A stretch of 36,269 nucleotides of DNA from an uncultured Veillonellaceae bacterium (GCA_900314825.1 OMWS01000027.1:1-36269), one strand, 5' to 3'. Shown: positions 1 to 7,405, numbered from the stretch's first letter. Notes: generated by a model from the sequence alone, not told the origin. Numbers and translations are program-made.

Positions 1-714
1 ATCCGCAGCATGGGCACGCGCGGCAGCCTTGGCGGACTTTCGCACAAGACGGCCGATGCGGTCAAGGCGATGGATGCCTTCGGAAAAGATGTCATTTTCG
101 TCGAGACGGTCGGCGTCGGGCAATCCGAGGTCGACATCGTCAAGGCTGCCGACACGACGATGGTCGTGCTCATCCCCGGCATGGGCGATGACATCCAAGC
201 CATCAAGGCCGGCATCCTCGAAATCGGCGATGTGTTCTGCGTCAACAAAGCGGATCACGATGGGGCAGACAAGCTCGTGCGCGAGATCAACATGATGCTC
301 GATCTCGATGACCACGGGCCTGCCGCCGCACCGCAAAACAGCACCCAGAAAGCGCTTGCCGACCAGTTCCACCACATGGCGGTCGGCGGCGCAGCGGCAG
401 GCAATACGCCGCTCGGGTACTGGCGTCCGCCCGTTGACAAGGTCATCGCCAACCAGAATATCGGTGTCAAGGAGCTCATCGCCGACATCGAGAAGCACTT
501 CGCGTATATCCAGGCGAACGGCACACTTGCCGAGCGCCGTACGAAGCGCACGAAAGATGAGATGCTCGACATCCTCTCGAGCAACATCGGAAAGTATATC
601 ACCGGCAAGATCGTGGACACGGGCCGCCTCGATGCGTATGTTGAGAAAATCAAGGCGCACGAGACGGATCCGTACACGGTCGTCGGCGATATCATGAAGG
701 AGATGCTCCGCTGA
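1..714 (+). CDS. meaB: MeaB/ArgK-type methylmalonyl-CoA mutase-associated GTPase, C-terminal part
   Basis: The reading frame is open from the first base, so the 5' end lies outside the window. MeaB is a SIMIBI-class G protein that loads, protects and repairs the B12-dependent methylmalonyl-CoA mutase. Visible here are the switch/G3 area (VETVGVGQSEVD), the G4 guanine-specificity motif NKAD in VFCVNKADHDGADK, and the C-terminal helical dimerisation region. The P-loop is upstream and not seen. It is followed after 37 bases by methylmalonyl-CoA epimerase, as expected for a succinate-to-propionate operon; the mutase genes are presumably just upstream. The family call is firm. Only the C-terminal 237 codons are present. 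Confidence 0.93.
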   Translation: MRSMGTRGSLGGLSHKTADAVKAMDAFGKDVIFVETVGVGQSEVDIVKAADTTMVVLIPGMGDDIQAIKAGILEIGDVFCVNKADHDGADKLVREINMMLDLDDHGPAAAPQNSTQKALADQFHHMAVGGAAAGNTPLGYWRPPVDKVIANQNIGVKELIADIEKHFAYIQANGTLAERRTKRTKDEMLDILSSNIGKYITGKIVDTGRLDAYVEKIKAHETDPYTVVGDIMKEMLR

Positions 715-751
715 TAGCGCTGCATCGTTGGTATTTCAGGAGGCACACACT

Positions 752-1168
752 ATGTTCAAAGTTTTGGGAGTCGACCATATTGGCATTGCTGTTTCGGATC
801 TCAAAGAAGTCGGCGCATTCTGGAGTGACGCGCTCGGCCTCCCCGCAAACGGTGAAGAGACCGTTGCGGAGCAGAAGGTCACGACGGGCTTCTTCCCGAC
901 GCCGAACGGCAGCGAGATCGAACTCCTCGCCGCGACGGCCGATGATTCGCCGATCGCGAAGTTCATCGAGAAGAACAATGGCCGCGGCGGTATCCAGCAC
1001 ATCGCCCTCCGCGTCGACAACCTCGAGGCTGCGCTCTCTGACCTCAAGGAAAAAGGCGTTCGCCTCATCGACGAGAAGCCGCGCAAAGGTGCCGGCGGCG
1101 CAAAGATCGCTTTCGTCCATCCGAAAGCATCCCACGGCGTCCTCCTCGAGCTCTGCCAGCGCGACTAA
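752..1168 (+). CDS. mce: Methylmalonyl-CoA epimerase
   Basis: 138-aa vicinal-oxygen-chelate (glyoxalase-fold) protein that interconverts (R)- and (S)-methylmalonyl-CoA between the mutase and the decarboxylase. The two halves each carry a VOC module: HIGIAVSDL near the N-terminus with a metal-ligand His, and HIALRVDNLEAAL at about residue 90, ending in GVLLELCQ with the ligand Glu. The ATG at 752 is chosen because caggagg lies 8-14 bases upstream; the frame is open to 728 but has no ribosome site there. It lies between meaB and mmdA, which fixes its role in propionate formation. Length is typical of the family (130-150 aa). Confidence 0.93.
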   Translation: MFKVLGVDHIGIAVSDLKEVGAFWSDALGLPANGEETVAEQKVTTGFFPTPNGSEIELLAATADDSPIAKFIEKNNGRGGIQHIALRVDNLEAALSDLKEKGVRLIDEKPRKGAGGAKIAFVHPKASHGVLLELCQRD

Positions 1169-1240
1169 AAGCTCTCCACTTGCATTTTTCGCGAGAAACG
1201 TGCAAAATAAGGAACGTATCCACATATTAGGAGGGTAAAC

Positions 1241-2776
1241 ATGGCAACTGTTCAAGAAAAAATTGCTCAGATGAACGCCAAGAAAGAGCACATCCGCCAG
1301 GCGGGTGGCGCGAAACGCATCGAGAAGCAGCACGCGAAAGGCAAATACACGGCCCGCGAGCGCCTCGAGAAGCTCTTTGATGAAGGCACGTTCGTCGAAC
1401 TCGACATGTTCATGAAGCATCGTTGCACGAACTTCGGCATGGAGAAACAGGATCTGCCAGCCGATGGCGTCGTCACGGGCTACGGCACGGTCGATGGCCG
1501 CCTCGTCTATGCGTTCGCACAGGACTTCACAGTCTCGGGCGGTGCACTCGGCGAGAAACATGCGCACAAGATCTGGAAAGTCCAGGATCTCGCCATGAAG
1601 ATGGGCGCGCCGTGCATCGGCATCAACGATTCGGGCGGCGCTCGCATCCAGGAAGCTGTTGACGCACTTTCTGGTTATGCAGGCATCTTCTACCGCAACA
1701 CGGCGGCTTCGGGCGTCGTGCCGCAGATTTCCGTCATCATGGGACCGTGCGCGGGCGGCGCTGTCTACAGCCCGGCACTCACGGACTTCATCTTCATGGT
1801 GAAGGGCACGAGCCAGATGTTCATCACGGGCCCGGCCGTCATCAAATCCGTCACGGCGGAAGAAGTCACGGCCGAAGAACTCGGCGGTGCGATGACGCAC
1901 AACACGCGTTCCGGCAACGCGCATTTCGCTTGCGAGAATGAAGACGAATGCATCGCGAAGATCCGCGAGCTGCTCTCGTACCTCCCGAGCAACAACATGG
2001 AAGACGCGCCGGCCGTCAATCCGACGGACGATCCGGATCGCCAGGATGAAAGCCTCAATACGGTCATCCCGGACAACCCGAACATGCCGTATGACATGAA
2101 AGATGTCATCCGCTCCATCGTCGATAACGGCGAATTCTTCGAAGTGCAGGAGTACTTCGCACAGAACGTCCTCATCGGCTATGCGCGCATGGATGGCCGC
2201 GTCGTTGGTATCGTCGCGAACCAGCCGAATGTCATGGCTGGCTGCCTCGATGTCGATGCCTCCGACAAGGCCGCACGCTTCGTTCGCTTCTGCGATGCGT
2301 TCAACATTCCACTCCTCACGCTCGTCGATGTCCCGGGCTTTCTGCCGGGTGTCGATCAGGAGTACAACGGCATTATCCGCCACGGCGCGAAGATGCTCTA
2401 TGCTTACAGCGAGGCGACGGTGCCCAAGGTCACGGTCATCACGCGCAAAGCATACGGCGGTTCCTACATCGCGATGTGCTGCCGCGAGCTCGGGGCTGAC
2501 CAGGTCATGGCTTGGCCGACGGCTGAAATCGCTGTCATGGGTCCTGCTGGTGCTGCGAACATCATCTTCCGCAAGGAAGAGCCGGAAGCAAAAGCGCAAA
2601 AGACGCAGGACTACATCGACGAGTTTGCAACGCCGTACGTCGCGGCAGAGCGCGGCTACGTCGATATGGTCATCGAGCCGAAAGAGACGCGTCCACTCGT
2701 CATCACGGCGTTCAACGCCCTCGCAAGCAAGCGCGAAGTCGGTCCGGCGAAGAAACATGCCAATATCCCATTGTAA
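1241..2776 (+). CDS. mmdA: Methylmalonyl-CoA decarboxylase, alpha (carboxyltransferase) subunit
   Basis: 511-aa carboxyltransferase of the acetyl/propionyl-CoA carboxylase beta family. It moves the carboxyl group of (S)-methylmalonyl-CoA to the biotin carrier, giving propionyl-CoA. Two crotonase-like halves are visible. The N-half carries GGALGEKHAHKI, GINDSGGARIQE and GPCAGGAVYSPALTDF, with paired Gly-Gly oxyanion motifs; the C-half carries VDVPGFLPGVDQEYNGIIRHGAK and AYGGSYIAMCCRELGAD. The ATG at 1241 follows a strong aggaggg site. It is followed by a tiny epsilon-like subunit and the biotin carrier, the arrangement of Na+-pumping decarboxylases in Veillonella. The same fold is used by propionyl-CoA carboxylase and transcarboxylase; the neighbours favour the decarboxylase. 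Confidence 0.92.
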   Translation: MATVQEKIAQMNAKKEHIRQAGGAKRIEKQHAKGKYTARERLEKLFDEGTFVELDMFMKHRCTNFGMEKQDLPADGVVTGYGTVDGRLVYAFAQDFTVSGGALGEKHAHKIWKVQDLAMKMGAPCIGINDSGGARIQEAVDALSGYAGIFYRNTAASGVVPQISVIMGPCAGGAVYSPALTDFIFMVKGTSQMFITGPAVIKSVTAEEVTAEELGGAMTHNTRSGNAHFACENEDECIAKIRELLSYLPSNNMEDAPAVNPTDDPDRQDESLNTVIPDNPNMPYDMKDVIRSIVDNGEFFEVQEYFAQNVLIGYARMDGRVVGIVANQPNVMAGCLDVDASDKAARFVRFCDAFNIPLLTLVDVPGFLPGVDQEYNGIIRHGAKMLYAYSEATVPKVTVITRKAYGGSYIAMCCRELGADQVMAWPTAEIAVMGPAGAANIIFRKEEPEAKAQKTQDYIDEFATPYVAAERGYVDMVIEPKETRPLVITAFNALASKREVGPAKKHANIPL

Positions 2777-2803
2777 TCTGTCACTTGAATCGAGGGGACA
2801 CTC

Positions 2804-2953
2804 ATGAAGATCCAGGCAAAAGAAGTCACGCCTGAGGTCGTGGCTGCCATCTCGGCTGCGGTCCAGATGATGACGGGAAACAAGGTCGTCGCCGTGCGCA
2901 TCCAGCGCGTGAGCAACGCTTGGAATCTTGCTGCTCGTGGCGGCAAGCGCTGA
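2804..2953 (+). CDS. mmdE: Small epsilon-like subunit of methylmalonyl-CoA decarboxylase (49 aa)
   Basis: A 49-codon gene too short for usual ORF cut-offs, starting at ATG 2804 behind gagggg and ending in TGA at 2953. The product begins MKIQAKEVTPEVVAAISAAV and ends in a Trp-containing basic tail (RVSNAWNLAARGGKR). Veillonella parvula has a 55-residue MmdE between the alpha and biotin-carrier genes that matches the C-terminus of the delta subunit; size, position and the Ile/Val-Ala-Ala helix plus Trp-basic tail agree with this one. MmdE stabilises the complex in Veillonella. The assignment rests on position and motif memory rather than a search. No membrane segment is present, so it cannot replace the membrane anchor MmdD. 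Confidence 0.72.
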   Translation: MKIQAKEVTPEVVAAISAAVQMMTGNKVVAVRIQRVSNAWNLAARGGKR

Positions 2954-2995
2954 GCGAAATACATCTTTCCAGCTGAAATTGGAGGAAACAACAAA

Positions 2996-3382
2996 ATGAA
3001 GAAATTCAACATCACGGTCAATGGCACCGCTTATGAAGTCGAAGTCGAAGAAGTGAAAGCTGCTGCTGCAGCGGCTCCGAAAGCTGCTGCCCCGAAAGCT
3101 GCCGCTCCGGCTCCGAAAGCGGCTCCGGCTGCAGCTCCTGCGAAAGCTGCTGTCGCAGCAGGCGCTGGCGAGCACTCCATCGATGCGCCGATGCCGGGCA
3201 AGATCGTGAAGCTCGTCGCTTCCGAAGGCCAGGCAGTCAAAGCCGGCGATGTCCTGCTCATCCTCGAAGCCATGAAGATGCAGAACGAGATCACGGCGGA
3301 TGCAGACGGCACGGTCAAGACGTTCAACGTCGCTGCCGGCCAGAGCGTCAAAGCGCATGATTCTCTCGTCATCCTCGGCTGA
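2996..3382 (+). CDS. mmdC: Biotin carboxyl carrier (gamma) subunit of methylmalonyl-CoA decarboxylase
   Basis: 128-aa biotin carrier. The N-terminal ~20 residues ([20 protein letters not shown]) form the association strand. Residues ~20-58 are a flexible Ala/Pro/Lys linker made of near-repeats of APKAA, and the last ~75 residues are a biotinyl domain. The biotinylation site is the EAMKM motif, with Lys94 as the acceptor, and paired Gly residues (PMPGKI, ...DADGTV) mark the domain's two-fold repeats. ggagg precedes the ATG. The gene ends the operon; a strong terminator starts 29 bases after its stop. No gene for the Na+-translocating beta subunit (MmdB) follows, which is unusual for this gene set. 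Confidence 0.92.
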   Translation: MKKFNITVNGTAYEVEVEEVKAAAAAAPKAAAPKAAAPAPKAAPAAAPAKAAVAAGAGEHSIDAPMPGKIVKLVASEGQAVKAGDVLLILEAMKMQNEITADADGTVKTFNVAAGQSVKAHDSLVILG

Positions 3383-3411
3383 TCACTGAAAGCGAAATTC
3401 TTTTGAACAGA

Positions 3412-3444
3412 AGGCCCTCTCCTGATTGCAGGAGAGGGCCTTTT
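3412..3444 (+). terminator. Rho-independent terminator of the propionate operon
   Basis: A perfect 13-bp stem (aggccctctcctg / caggagagggcct) with the four-base loop attg is followed by tttt. It lies 29 bases after mmdC. Part of the loop and right arm also serves as the -35 of the next promoter. Confidence 0.9.
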
Positions 3445-3454
3445 GGTGTATGAT
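3426..3454 (+). promoter_or_regulatory. Candidate sigma-70 promoter of the diguanylate cyclase gene, nested in the terminator
   Basis: TTGCAG at 3426-3431 and TATGAT at 3449-3454 are separated by 17 bases. The -35 starts in the loop and runs into the right arm of the preceding terminator. It would give a leader of roughly 90 bases before the ATG at 3551. I saw no c-di-GMP riboswitch-like sequence in that leader. Confidence 0.5.
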
Positions 3455-3550
3455 ATTGATAAATATAAACAGAACGTAAGAAATTGCACGAAAAATCCTA
3501 CAGGAATCAGCAACGCTCATTTTTGCAAGAGAATACAAGAGGTGAGGACG

Positions 3551-4804
3551 ATGTATCACGTCCAGCAACATTTTTGGATTCGGGGAATCGACGAAGGGAT
3601 TGTGCGCATCTGGAAAGCGATGGAGCCGCAGCCACGCTTCGAGCATGTGTTTCATGTGTTTTCCAAAGGCATGCGCATCCCCAGAGGCCGCAATCAGACC
3701 GTGCTGATGGACGATAAGACGCCGCTGCAGATTGCGATGCTGCGGCAAGACATCGGGCCGGATGCGAAGATTATCATCATGAGTGACGACCCCACGCCAT
3801 TTCTCGAGAACGTCGCACCGTACATCGATGATATTTGGCCGCTTGCGCATCTTGCAGACATGGCCGCATTCAAGTTTGGCCGCTTGCTCGAAACGCTAAA
3901 GCGTGAGAAGGACGCTTGGCTCACGGACACGTATCTCGAGCAGACGATCAATACGTTGCCGGATATGATTTGGTACAAGGATATGAAAGGTCTCCATCTT
4001 CATGTGAATGACGCGTTCTGCACGGCGGTTAACAAGCAAAAATGCGATGTGGAAGGGCGCGACCACTATTACATCTGGGATATTCCGCGCGAAGTCTACG
4101 AGCGCAGCGACTACGTCTGCGTCGAGACGGAAGACGATGTCATCAAGGCGCGCAAAACGTGTTTGTTTGATGAAGAAGTCATGAGCGCGCAGGGCCTACG
4201 GAAGCTCAAGACGTACAAGACACCGATTTTCGATGAAGACGGTGACACGATCATCGGCACGGTCGGCATCGCGCGCGATGTGACGCAGATGAACAAGTAC
4301 AAGGACACGATCCGACGGCTCACGCGCGAAGACACGCTGACAGGGCTCATGAACCGCGAGTATTTTCAGATTTATGCGGAAAAAGGATGCGGTACGTGTG
4401 GGGACTTGACGTTCATCACGCTGGATCTCGAACGCTTCAAGGAGCTCAATGAGCGCTACGGCCATGAGCTCGGCAATGCTGCTTTGAAGATCACGGCAGA
4501 AGAAATCCGGAATGTTTTCCCAGACGATGTGAATGTCCGCATGGGCGGCGACGAGTTTGGCATCCTCATCACGGATGGTCGGCCGATGGACGAGGTCTGC
4601 GCCCTGGTGCGCAAGTTCCAGCTCCAGCTGCGCGAGACGTTGCGCATGGACGAGCGCATGAAACGCATCAGCGCGAACGTCGGCATCGCCCACAGCACGG
4701 GCGGCAGCAACGTTGACGACCTCATCATCAAAAGCGGCCTCGCGCTCGCCGAAGCGGAAAAACATGGCGGCGGGAAGTACACGATTTACCGCGGCAGAAT
4801 TTGA
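3551..4804 (+). CDS. PAS-GGDEF diguanylate cyclase
   Basis: 417-aa cytoplasmic signalling protein predicted to make c-di-GMP from two GTP. Residues 1-~120 are an unassigned N-terminal region. A PAS sensor follows at about 126-250 (INTLPDMIWYKDMKGLHLHVND, then the PAC-like DEDGDTIIGTVGIARDVT). A GGDEF domain occupies about 255-417, starting LTREDTLTGLMNREYF and containing an intact active site MGGDEFGILI near residue 330. The RxxD inhibitory site expected nine residues before GGDEF is absent (FPDD there), so product inhibition is probably weak. No membrane segment is seen. The ATG at 3551 is preferred because gaggtgagg precedes it; the frame is open to 3443 but that stretch holds the terminator and promoter. 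No flagellar or cellulose neighbour hints at its output. Confidence 0.9.
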   Translation: MYHVQQHFWIRGIDEGIVRIWKAMEPQPRFEHVFHVFSKGMRIPRGRNQTVLMDDKTPLQIAMLRQDIGPDAKIIIMSDDPTPFLENVAPYIDDIWPLAHLADMAAFKFGRLLETLKREKDAWLTDTYLEQTINTLPDMIWYKDMKGLHLHVNDAFCTAVNKQKCDVEGRDHYYIWDIPREVYERSDYVCVETEDDVIKARKTCLFDEEVMSAQGLRKLKTYKTPIFDEDGDTIIGTVGIARDVTQMNKYKDTIRRLTREDTLTGLMNREYFQIYAEKGCGTCGDLTFITLDLERFKELNERYGHELGNAALKITAEEIRNVFPDDVNVRMGGDEFGILITDGRPMDEVCALVRKFQLQLRETLRMDERMKRISANVGIAHSTGGSNVDDLIIKSGLALAEAEKHGGGKYTIYRGRI

Positions 4805-4829
4805 AATTTTCCTGCGGTACAGGTATAAT
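4801..4829 (+). promoter_or_regulatory. Near-consensus sigma-70 promoter of the hsp20 gene
   Basis: TTGAAA (4801-4806), a 17-base spacer and TATAAT (4824-4829). The -35 overlaps the stop codon of the upstream diguanylate cyclase gene. The transcript would start about 30-35 bases before the ATG at 4870. No CIRCE (HrcA) inverted repeat is visible here. Confidence 0.85.
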
Positions 4830-4869
4830 AGAGCTAGACAATTCCGAACATTTGACAGGGGGAGTATTT

Positions 4870-5319
4870 ATGTTCCGCACCATTCCGTTCAGCTTCAAGT
4901 CCAACGCACAGGAAAAGAGCCGCGAGTTCCTCGATCGCTTCTGGGATTTCGCGATGGAGCAGGCGCACAATCCCGTCGGCCGTGCGGCCAGCGTGATTTT
5001 CCCGTTCCGCGTCGACGCCATCGAGACGGATGACCGTTACGAGCTCTTCGCCGAGCTGCCGGGCTTCACGAAAAACGACATCACGGTCGCCTACGAAGGC
5101 GAGAGCCGCCTGACAATCCGCGCCGAACGCCAGGAGCCCGAGACGGAAGACGTCCGCTACATCTGCCGCGAACGCCGCACGGGCACGTTCGAGCGCTCGT
5201 TCGAGATCGACGGCATCGAAAAAGAAAACGTCAGCGTCTCGTTCGAAAACGGCATCCTCCACGTCATTCTGCCGAAAGTGCATGATGATGCGAATAAGAC
5301 GGTGTTCGATATCGACTAA
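4870..5319 (+). CDS. Small heat-shock protein, Hsp20/alpha-crystallin family
   Basis: 149-aa ATP-independent holdase chaperone. The first ~45 residues are a hydrophobic, Phe-rich arm (MFRTIPFSFKS, FLDRFWDF). The alpha-crystallin domain follows (VDAIETDDRYELFAELPGF, ..., SFEIDGIEKENVSVSFENG) with the signature ENGILHVILPK near the end. The usual I-x-I tail motif is not obvious (it ends NKTVFDID). The ATG at 4870 has agggggag upstream and follows its own near-perfect promoter; the frame extends to 4801 only across that promoter. It is monocistronic, with a weak terminator after it. Confidence 0.92.
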   Translation: MFRTIPFSFKSNAQEKSREFLDRFWDFAMEQAHNPVGRAASVIFPFRVDAIETDDRYELFAELPGFTKNDITVAYEGESRLTIRAERQEPETEDVRYICRERRTGTFERSFEIDGIEKENVSVSFENGILHVILPKVHDDANKTVFDID

Positions 5320-5338
5320 TCTTCGAATCGAAATATGT

Positions 5339-5377
5339 ATCGTCCTGTGCCTTGTCAAAGGTATGGGACGATGTTTT
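5339..5377 (+). terminator. Probable terminator after hsp20
   Basis: atcgtcc (5339-5345) pairs with ggacgat (5366-5372). An inner cctt/aagg stem and a symmetric 4x4 internal loop interrupt it, and gtttta follows. It is weaker than the other terminators in the window. Confidence 0.5.
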
Positions 5378-5455
5378 ATGTGGAAGTTACGGGCAACGTT
5401 TCCCAGGAGATTTTTTAGTTAAAATCCCTTGCAGAAAGAGAAAGGAAGATGCTTC

Positions 5456-5737
5456 ATGGCAGATTTAATGCGTTACGCAGGAAAAGCAGAGGGCCGCGTG
5501 CAAGGCGTCGGCTTCCGCATGTTTGTGCAGCAGAATGCGATCGACCTCGGCGTCACGGGCTGGGTCCGCAACATGGAAGACGGCACCGTCGATATGGAAA
5601 TCCAAGGGTCGGAGGACAAGCTCACAGCGCTCGAGGCCGCAATCCGCAAGGGCAATTACTTCATCAACGTCAAAGCATTCTCACTCGACGCCATCCCGGT
5701 CGTCGATGGTGAGACGACGTTCAAGATTCGCTATTGA
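5456..5737 (+). CDS. acyP: Acylphosphatase
   Basis: 93-aa enzyme hydrolysing acyl phosphates such as acetyl phosphate. The phosphate-binding loop GRVQGVGFR is present with catalytic Arg21, and catalytic Asn39 sits in GWVRNMEDG, both as in the family. Length matches the usual 90-100 aa. The ATG at 5456 is chosen behind aaaggaag; the frame is open to 5429 without a better site. It is followed after 9 bases by aroQ, so the two are probably co-transcribed, though no functional link is evident. Confidence 0.92.
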   Translation: MADLMRYAGKAEGRVQGVGFRMFVQQNAIDLGVTGWVRNMEDGTVDMEIQGSEDKLTALEAAIRKGNYFINVKAFSLDAIPVVDGETTFKIRY

Positions 5738-5746
5738 GGTGAGAGT

Positions 5747-6235
5747 ATGACAGCGCATCGTTTGAAAACGCTCGGCCATGTCCTCGTGCTCAATGGGCCG
5801 AATCTCAACTTGCTCGGTACGCGCGAGCCGGAAATCTATGGCCATACGACGCTCGCCGACATCAATGCCGGCCTCGAAAAGCGCGCGATGGAAGCGGACG
5901 TCGCCATTGATTTTTACCAGTCGAATCATGAGGGCGCGCTCGTCGACAAAATCCAGGAAGCGCGTGGCAAGGTCGATTACATCATCTTCAATGCCGGCGC
6001 ATACACGCACTACAGCATCGCACTGCGCGACGCCATCGCCGGCGTGGAGATTCCGACGATCGAAGTGCATCTCTCGAACATCCACCAGCGCGAAGAGTTC
6101 CGCCACACCTCCGTCCTCGCCCCCGTCTGCCTCGGCCAAATCTCCGGCCTCGGCGCCTTCAGCTACATGGCCGCGCTCGAAGCGGTCATTGACCGGCTGG
6201 AAAAGAAAGCGGGAGAGGCAACGGAATCCTTGTAA
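5747..6235 (+). CDS. aroQ: Type II 3-dehydroquinate dehydratase
   Basis: 162-aa enzyme of the shikimate pathway (3-dehydroquinate to 3-dehydroshikimate), a dodecameric flavodoxin-like fold. Signature motifs are VLNGPNLNLLGTREPEIYG (catalytic Tyr and lid Arg), FNAGAYTHYSIALRDAI (catalytic His) and EVHLSNIHQREEFRHTS. About ten extra residues precede the usual start, and the C-terminus is slightly longer than average. gaggtgag precedes the ATG. It sits between acyP and an M24 peptidase; aroQ-M24 peptidase-efp is a common Firmicutes order. Confidence 0.94.
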   Translation: MTAHRLKTLGHVLVLNGPNLNLLGTREPEIYGHTTLADINAGLEKRAMEADVAIDFYQSNHEGALVDKIQEARGKVDYIIFNAGAYTHYSIALRDAIAGVEIPTIEVHLSNIHQREEFRHTSVLAPVCLGQISGLGAFSYMAALEAVIDRLEKKAGEATESL

Positions 6236-6253
6236 CGATTTTTGGAGGCATAT

Positions 6254-7333
6254 ATGCAATCATCCCATATTCCCCAACGCCTGGCCGCGTTGCGTTCTTT
6301 GATGAGGGAACACCACCTCGACGCCGTCGTCATCACGAAAGAGGTGAATCTCTACTACTTCAGCGGCTTCCGCGGCGACGACACGGCGCTTGTCATCACG
6401 AACGACCGAGAATTCCTCGTGACTGACAGTCGCTACACGGAGCAGGCGCGTCAGCAGGCGCCGCTTTTCGAGCTTGTCGAGCAGAAAAACGGCTTGCTGC
6501 TGTGCACGTCGGAAGTGCTCATCGCCGAGGAAGCGAAGCACATCGGCTTTGAAGGCAACGCGCTGACGTATGCACGCTACGCGAAACTGAAAGAGCTCTT
6601 GCAAGGCCGCGATTTTTCGGCCTCGCTGAATCTCGACGCGCTGCGCCAGATCAAAGACGCGGAAGAGATTGCTTGCATCAAAAAGGCCTGTGAGATCGCG
6701 GACGCCGCGTTTTATGACGTGCTCGACTACATGAAAGCTGGAAAGACGGAGCTCGATGTCGCCGCCCACATGGAAAGTTTCATGCGTGCGCATGGCTCGG
6801 AAGGGCCGTCGTTCACGACGATTGTCGCCTCCGGCGTGCGCGGCGCGCTGCCGCATGGCGTGGCGACGGAAAAAGTGTTGGAGCCTGGCGATTTCGTCAC
6901 GATGGACTATGGCGCCATTTACGAAGGGTATCACTCGGACATCACGCGCACGGTCGTCATTGGTGCGGCGAGCGAGCGGCAAAAACAAATTTACGATGCC
7001 GTCCTGCGCGCGCAAGAGCACGCGCTGACGCTGATCCGCCCGGGCGTCTCGGGCAAGTCCGTCGATGCCGCCGTGCGCGCGGAGCTCGCGAAACACGATT
7101 TGTCTTTTGGCCATGGCCTCGGTCACAGCCTCGGCCTCGAAATCCACGAAGAACCGCGCCTCTCGCCGAAGAGCCTCTGCGAAGCGCTCGTGCCGGGCAT
7201 GCTCATCACGGACGAGCCCGGCTACTACGAAGCGGGCTGGGGCGGCCTGCGCATCGAGGACACCGTGCTCGTGACGGCGGGCGGCGCGGAGCGGCTGACA
7301 ACGTCGGAAAAGCGGCTTTTTGAAATTCATTGA
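6254..7333 (+). CDS. M24 family Xaa-Pro aminopeptidase/dipeptidase
   Basis: 359-aa metallopeptidase of the creatinase/aminopeptidase-P type, removing N-terminal residues before proline. The N-terminal ~130 residues are a creatinase-like domain (LDAVVITKEVNLYYFSGFRG). The pita-bread catalytic domain carries the metal ligands: Asp in MDYGAIYEGYHSDITRT (two Asp), His in GHGLGHSLGLEIHEEP, Glu in TDEPGYYEAGWGGLRIED and the last Glu. The ATG at 6254 follows ttggagg; the frame runs back to 6242 without a site. It lies immediately upstream of efp, as in many Firmicutes. I leave the gene name open (pepQ/papA/ypdF-like). Confidence 0.92.
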   Translation: MQSSHIPQRLAALRSLMREHHLDAVVITKEVNLYYFSGFRGDDTALVITNDREFLVTDSRYTEQARQQAPLFELVEQKNGLLLCTSEVLIAEEAKHIGFEGNALTYARYAKLKELLQGRDFSASLNLDALRQIKDAEEIACIKKACEIADAAFYDVLDYMKAGKTELDVAAHMESFMRAHGSEGPSFTTIVASGVRGALPHGVATEKVLEPGDFVTMDYGAIYEGYHSDITRTVVIGAASERQKQIYDAVLRAQEHALTLIRPGVSGKSVDAAVRAELAKHDLSFGHGLGHSLGLEIHEEPRLSPKSLCEALVPGMLITDEPGYYEAGWGGLRIEDTVLVTAGGAERLTTSEKRLFEIH

Positions 7334-7356
7334 GTTCATAGAGTTCCATCGAGTTC
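7332..7356 (+). repeat. Three direct copies of GAGTTC at about 10-bp spacing
   Basis: GAGTTC begins at 7332, 7341 and 7351, inside the extended pattern GAGTTCAT/GAGTTCCAT/GAGTTCCT. The first copy overlaps the peptidase stop codon. The array lies directly before the hairpin and the efp promoter. Regular near-helical spacing could mean a protein-binding site, or slippage duplication. Confidence 0.45.
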
Positions 7357-7359
7357 CTG

Positions 7360-7395
7360 GAGCGAAAGAATTTTTATTGAAATCTTTCGCTCTTT
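7360..7395 (+). terminator. Hairpin after the M24 peptidase gene, enclosing the efp -35
   Basis: A perfect 10-bp inverted repeat, gagcgaaaga (7360-7369) and tctttcgctc (7383-7392), with a 13-base loop and then ttt. It could end transcription from the peptidase gene or act as an operator. The loop contains the TTGAAA of the efp promoter. Confidence 0.5.
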
Positions 7396-7405
7396 CCGCT
7401 ATAAT
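7377..7405 (+). promoter_or_regulatory. Near-consensus sigma-70 promoter of efp
   Basis: TTGAAA (7377-7382), 17-base spacer, TATAAT (7400-7405), giving a leader of about 50 bases to the efp ATG. It is identical in both hexamers and spacer length to the hsp20 promoter. Confidence 0.85.

Noticed and set aside
1180..1205. Hairpin ttgca...tgcaa with inner tttc/gaaa between mce and mmdA
   Set aside because: Short, interrupted stem without a T tract; too weak to call a terminator or a regulatory element.
692..3358. 888-codon open frame on the minus strand opposite mce-mmdA-mmdC
   Set aside because: It mirrors well-supported genes; strong preference for G/C in third positions keeps the opposite strand open. 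The translation is Arg/Asp/His-rich without domains.
3455..3550. c-di-GMP riboswitch in the leader of the diguanylate cyclase gene
   Set aside because: No GEMM-type conserved core could be recognised in this ~95-base leader.
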